In this document: positions 60,809-64,000 of the stretch, in pieces
How positions within the stretch are numbered: position 1 is the stretch's first letter
Layout: each line of letters opens with the position of its first letter
Source: Stakelama portus
GTDB taxonomy: Bacteria > Pseudomonadota > Alphaproteobacteria > Sphingomonadales > Sphingomonadaceae
Reading direction: 5' to 3'
Assembly (NCBI RefSeq): GCF_003171655.1
Contig: NZ_QFZL01000003.1
Span: 496,001 to 560,000, forward strand
DNA: 64,000 nucleotides
Position numbers and translations under genes: made by a program
Notes under the pieces: model-generated
Databases searched by the model: none
What the model was told of the DNA's origin: nothing
What the model saw: only the letters and a program-made list of their open reading frames with translations

Positions 60809-61000
60809 GCCCGCAACCGCTCCTTCGCCCGCAAATTCCGCCCGGTCTCAGCCCAGCTAGCGTATTCGCGGCGTCGATCAACATCAGACGGGCCCGTACC
60901 CGCTGGGCGACACAGAATCCGTGGCGGAAAACGATGCGTCAGGAAGCGCATCGACGCATGTGGCGGCGAATCGGCGGGGCGGGATTCGGACATGGGAAAA

Positions 61001-61075
61001 TGGTGCTGCTGGAGAGGATTGAACTCTCGACCTCACCCTTACCAAGGGTGCGCTCTACCACTGAGCTACAGCAGC
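61001..61075 (-). tRNA. tRNA-Thr (GGT anticodon)
   Basis: On the minus strand a full cloverleaf is read: acceptor GCTGCTG with CAGCAGC, D arm GCTC-AGTGGTA-GAGC, anticodon arm CACCC-TTGGTAA-GGGTG with anticodon GGT, T arm GAGAG-TTCAATC-CTCTC, discriminator A and an encoded CCA (61001-61003). All stems pair fully. Confidence 0.97.
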
Positions 61076-61162
61076 CCGCCTGGCTCCCGTGGAGCGGGAG
61101 GGGCCTATGTGCTTGGGGGCGGGTGATTGTCAAGCCGGGGCTTCCCGGTTTATCGCGGGACC

Positions 61163-61327
61163 ATGGTCGACAAGGACGAACGCAAGGCGCGGCTGGCGGA
61201 GCAGTTGCGCGCAAATCTGCGCCGCCGAAAGGCGCAGGCACGTGCGATGCGCGACGATGCAGACGCTGCGGAGATGCCCGATCCCGCGCTCAGCGCGGAC
61301 GGTGCTCAGTCCCCTGACCCGACGTGA
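61163..61327 (+). CDS. Small basic protein
   Basis: A 54-residue protein, MVDKDERKARLAEQLRANLR then RRKAQARAMRDDADAAEMPD. A basic helix with an acidic tail, a pattern frequent downstream of tRNA or folate genes in sphingomonads; unknown role. No strong ribosome-binding site. The last 38 bp overlap the end of the cupin gene on the other strand. Confidence 0.5.
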   Translation: MVDKDERKARLAEQLRANLRRRKAQARAMRDDADAAEMPDPALSADGAQSPDPT

Positions 61328-61682
61328 TGAACAATGCCGTTGCCGAGTCGCCGTTCACATCGGCGGTGTGCCATGTGCCGCGCGGATTGATCACATAATC
61401 GCCGCGCCCCAATGTGACACTGTTGCTGCTGCCGTCGGCAAGCTGCTGATGCACGGTCATCTGCCCGTCGATGCAGACGACCATTTCCTCGCCATCGGGG
61501 TGGACTTCCCATGAGTCCCAGCTTTCGGTGAAGGTATAGAGGCTGACGAGCCGTCCCTCCGCCCCATCGGAGGCGGTGCGTTCGCCATAAGCCTCATACC
61601 ATTCGAGACCGGTGAAATCGGGCTGAACCTCGGCAGTGGCGCCAAGGCCGAGATGCACGGGCGTGGTGAACAGCGACGGCAT
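61290..61682 (-). CDS. Cupin-domain protein
   Basis: Small cupin of 130 residues. The two cupin boxes are SWEVHPDGEEMVVCIDG (metal ligands His and Glu) and GDYVINPRGTWHTADV (His). The conserved start MPSLFTTPVHLGLGATAEVQ is followed by GLEWYEAYGER. One domain, cytosolic; the substrate is not known. ATG 61682. A frame extending upstream to 61856 is not conserved. Lies 58 bp after the aminopeptidase P gene on the same strand. Confidence 0.85.
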   Translation of the reverse strand: MPSLFTTPVHLGLGATAEVQPDFTGLEWYEAYGERTASDGAEGRLVSLYTFTESWDSWEVHPDGEEMVVCIDGQMTVHQQLADGSSNSVTLGRGDYVINPRGTWHTADVNGDSATALFITSGQGTEHRPR

Positions 61683-61740
61683 TATGTTTCTCTCCTCGCA
61701 CCATCCCGATGCAGATCGGCCCTGCGCCGGCCAGAACCGA

Positions 61741-63534
61741 TCAGATCGGCGCGCACTTGGCCTTGAGCCAGGCCAGATCATCGCCGTCCATTTGCGGACC
61801 CAAAATCGCCTCGACCTTGGCGTGATAGGCGTCGAGCCAGGCGATTTCGGCAGCATTGAGCAACGATTTGTCGATCAGCGTGCGTTCGATCGGGACAAAG
61901 GTCAGCGTTTCGAAACCGAGCATCGGCAGCTCGCCGCCCGGAATCTCCCGGGGCACCGTCAGCACCAGATTTTCGATCCGGATGCCATATTCGCCCGATT
62001 TATAATAACCCGGCTCGTTCGACAGGATCATGCCCGCGCGCAACGGTTCGTTGGGTCCGCCGCCGGGATAGTTGGGCGCGGCAATCCGCTGCGGCCCTTC
62101 ATGGACCGACAGATAGCTGCCGACGCCATGGCCGGTGCCATGCGGATAATCGAGCCCGGCTTCCCATAGCGGCTTGCGGGCAAAGGCGTCGATCTGACCG
62201 CCGACGGTCCCGTCGGGGAAAATCGCCATATCGATGGCGATATGCCCCTGAAGGACGCGCGTGAAACGGTCCTTCATTTCAGCGGTCGGCTCGCCGATCG
62301 GCATGACGCGAGTGATATCGGTCGTCCCGGCTTCATATTGCCCGCCCGAATCGACCAGATAGAGGCTGCCGACCTCGAGCGGCAGGCTCGATTCCTCGGT
62401 GACGCGATAATGCGGAATCGCGCCATGCTTGCCGAAGCCCGAAATGGTTTCGAACGACGTGTCCTTGAGCCCGCCCAGCGCCTGACGGAATTCGAGCAGC
62501 TTTGCCGCAGCCGAAAGCTCGGTGATGCCGCCCTTGGGGGCCTCCTCTTCGATCCAGCGCAGAAAGCGCACGACTGCGACGCCGTCCTGCGCCTGCGCGG
62601 CGCGATGGCCCGAAATTTCCGCGGGATTCTTCAGTGCCTTGGCCAGGACGGCGGGGTCGCGAACCGCAAGCGGCCTGGCGCCGCCTTCGTCGAGCAGGTC
62701 GAAAATCGCCGCCACGGCGCGTTCGGGATCGGCAGCGACGCGCTTGCCGGCAAAGCCACGCAGCGCAGGCGCAAAGGCTTCGCGCGGCTGAACCCGCACT
62801 GCGTTGCCCAGATGTTTGATCACGTCGTCGGTAACCTTGTCGGGTTCGACGAACAGATCCGCCGTGCCGTCGGCATGAACGATCGCATAGGCAAGCGCGA
62901 CCGGGGTGTGGATCACATCCTTGCCGCGTACATTGAACGTCCAGGCGATCGAATCGAGCGCCGATATGACCACCGCGTCGGCCTTGCGCTTGTCGAGCCA
63001 CTCGGCGATTTCGGCGCGCTTGGCGGCGGATGCCTTGCCGGCTGCCATATCGGTCTGAACGACCAGCTTCGCATCCGACGGCGCGGGCTTGTCGGCCCAG
63101 ATCGCGTCGATCGGGTTGCTGGCGACGGAGACGAGTTCGGCCCCGCGCTCGGCCAGCGCTCGCGTCGCTTCCTCTACCCAGGCGCGAGTGTGCAGCCAGG
63201 GGTCATAGCCGATCCGGCCCCCTTCGGGTGCGTGCTCGCTCAGCCAGTCGGCGATGCTCGTGTCGGGAATCTTGACGTACTGATAGTCATTGCCGTCGAC
63301 CTGTTCGCGCACCTGCAGCGTATAGCGGCCATCGACGAACATCGCCGCCTCTTGCGGCAACACGACCGCGCTGCCCTGTGACCCCTGGAAACCGGTCAGC
63401 CAGGCGAGGCGTTGCGCATAATCGCCGACATATTCGCTCATATGCTCATCGGTCAGCGGTACGACGAAGCCGTCGAGCTGCTGCGATTTCAGCTGGTCGC
63501 GAAGCGCCTTCAGGCGGTCGGCATAGGTGGACAT
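61741..63534 (-). CDS. pepP: M24-family Xaa-Pro aminopeptidase
   Basis: Aminopeptidase P of 597 residues, the long form with three domains (two creatinase-like N-terminal domains and the pita-bread catalytic domain). In the last: LVDSGGQYEAGTTDITRV (metal Asp residues), PHGTGHGVGSYLSVHEGP (metal His), LSNEPGYYKSGEYGIRIENL (metal Glu). It cleaves N-terminal residues before proline, cytosolic. ATG 63534 is the family start; further upstream frame is not protein-like. Divergent from katG over 259 bp. Confidence 0.95.
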   Translation of the reverse strand: MSTYADRLKALRDQLKSQQLDGFVVPLTDEHMSEYVGDYAQRLAWLTGFQGSQGSAVVLPQEAAMFVDGRYTLQVREQVDGNDYQYVKIPDTSIADWLSEHAPEGGRIGYDPWLHTRAWVEEATRALAERGAELVSVASNPIDAIWADKPAPSDAKLVVQTDMAAGKASAAKRAEIAEWLDKRKADAVVISALDSIAWTFNVRGKDVIHTPVALAYAIVHADGTADLFVEPDKVTDDVIKHLGNAVRVQPREAFAPALRGFAGKRVAADPERAVAAIFDLLDEGGARPLAVRDPAVLAKALKNPAEISGHRAAQAQDGVAVVRFLRWIEEEAPKGGITELSAAAKLLEFRQALGGLKDTSFETISGFGKHGAIPHYRVTEESSLPLEVGSLYLVDSGGQYEAGTTDITRVMPIGEPTAEMKDRFTRVLQGHIAIDMAIFPDGTVGGQIDAFARKPLWEAGLDYPHGTGHGVGSYLSVHEGPQRIAAPNYPGGGPNEPLRAGMILSNEPGYYKSGEYGIRIENLVLTVPREIPGGELPMLGFETLTFVPIERTLIDKSLLNAAEIAWLDAYHAKVEAILGPQMDGDDLAWLKAKCAPI

Positions 63535-63793
63535 GGCTGATTCTACTCCTGCCCCGGCGAGACCGGGAAAACTGTAAAGGGTCAAAGGGCTCACAGCGAG
63601 CCCGCTGCGAAACATGGCCCGGATATAGGGCGAAGGGGACGCGCGCGACAGGGGGCAACGCCCGACAGCGGTGAGAAGCAATTCCCCATTAAGATCGATA
63701 TTTTGAATTTCTCTGACAAAAGCTAATCGTTTTCGCCAATCTCTGTCCGGCGCTATCCGTCTTCCATACCCAGTACCCCCGGAGGAGAATTTC

Positions 63794-64000
63794 ATGGACG
63801 CCCCGACCAACGAACCGCAGGGCGGATGCCCGATGAAGCAGCACGCGGCGAAACGCTCGCTGCTCGGACGGACCAACCGCGACTGGTGGCCCAACCAGAT
63901 GTCGCTCGACATCCTGCATCAGCAGGGCAAGTCGGGCGACCCGATGGGCGATGATTTCGATTATGCCGAAGCGTTCAAGTCGCTCGATTATGACGCGGTA
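63794..64000 (+). CDS. katG: Catalase-peroxidase, N-terminal part
   Basis: The window ends after 69 codons. [20 protein letters not shown], then [20 protein letters not shown] and [16 protein letters not shown], is the KatG N-terminus before the haem domain. GGAGGAGA 5 bases upstream of ATG 63794 is a strong ribosome-binding site. The AT-rich stretch around 63684-63735 probably contains the promoter; an OxyR site is expected for katG but was not clearly found. Confidence 0.95.
   Translation, partial: MDAPTNEPQGGCPMKQHAAKRSLLGRTNRDWWPNQMSLDILHQQGKSGDPMGDDFDYAEAFKSLDYDAV

Noticed and set aside
63600..63793. OxyR site in the katG upstream region
   Set aside because: Stretch is AT-rich, but no ATAG-N7-CTAT pattern could be placed with confidence.

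Overview
The window is GC-rich, densely packed bacterial chromosome with the gene set and codon use of an alphaproteobacterium. A sphingomonad (order Sphingomonadales) is the best guess: a MipZ division ATPase, 5-aminolevulinate synthase (C4 haem pathway), a PgmG-type phosphohexomutase, a TonB receptor, secreted M28 peptidases and scattered REP-like palindromes built around GAGCGAAGTCGAG. No phage, CRISPR array, rRNA or complete insertion sequence was seen. One tRNA (Thr-GGT) is present. The assignment to an order is inference from gene content, not from a marker alignment.

Layout. 1-12.2 kb: end of a beta-lactamase-fold serine hydrolase, a PBP1A-type peptidoglycan synthase, threonine aldolase, an EamA exporter, a short-chain epimerase, two tandem secreted M28 peptidases and PepN. 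12.2-15.6 kb: an iron/haem-type TonB receptor with a DUF6607-like partner behind a Fur-like box. 15.6-17.6 kb: a three-gene hydrolase/membrane protein/winged-helix regulator operon behind two identical-type palindromes spaced 21 bp apart. 17.6-21.9 kb: a Gtr-like surface glycosylation set (GT2, GtrA, GT-C, methyltransferase) with a methyltransferase remnant. 21.9-25.8 kb: marC, folD, DUF167, yggT, argB, queuosine-precursor transporter. 25.9-34 kb: NupC, ExoD, HhH protein, rpsD, trmJ, a GIY-YIG nuclease bracketed by inverted REP halves, nrdR, glyA, rpiB and a decayed LytTR domain. 34.5-37.9 kb: a structured leader, then btaA-btaB (betaine lipid synthesis) and a Tat-exported GH47 mannosidase in one operon. 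37.9-43.6 kb: YeiH with a divergent LysR regulator, two small conserved proteins, hemA, murI. 43.6-53.1 kb: plsY-dprA, then about 5 kb of other genes (GST, ABC-F, a membrane protein, a membrane-tethered LuxR protein) before topA. 53-64 kb: metallophosphoesterase, panC, mipZ, pgmG, a DEDD exonuclease, a GumN-like protein, a ferredoxin reductase, tRNA-Thr, a cupin, aminopeptidase P and the start of katG.

Points of most interest: (i) a REP-type bimodule whose spacer is a complete GIY-YIG nuclease gene; (ii) the btaAB-GH47 operon, whose leader has three perfect-stem hairpins, the last covering the Shine-Dalgarno sequence; (iii) the twin 21-bp-spaced operators in front of an operon that encodes its own likely regulator; (iv) two FNR/FixK-type boxes, one upstream of hemA and one in a gene-poor gap after dprA; (v) two genes (nupC, exoD) without any ATG/GTG/TTG at their conserved N-terminus; (vi) two decayed regulatory or methyltransferase gene ends. 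Several genes use GTG or TTG starts, chosen here from Shine-Dalgarno spacing and family length.
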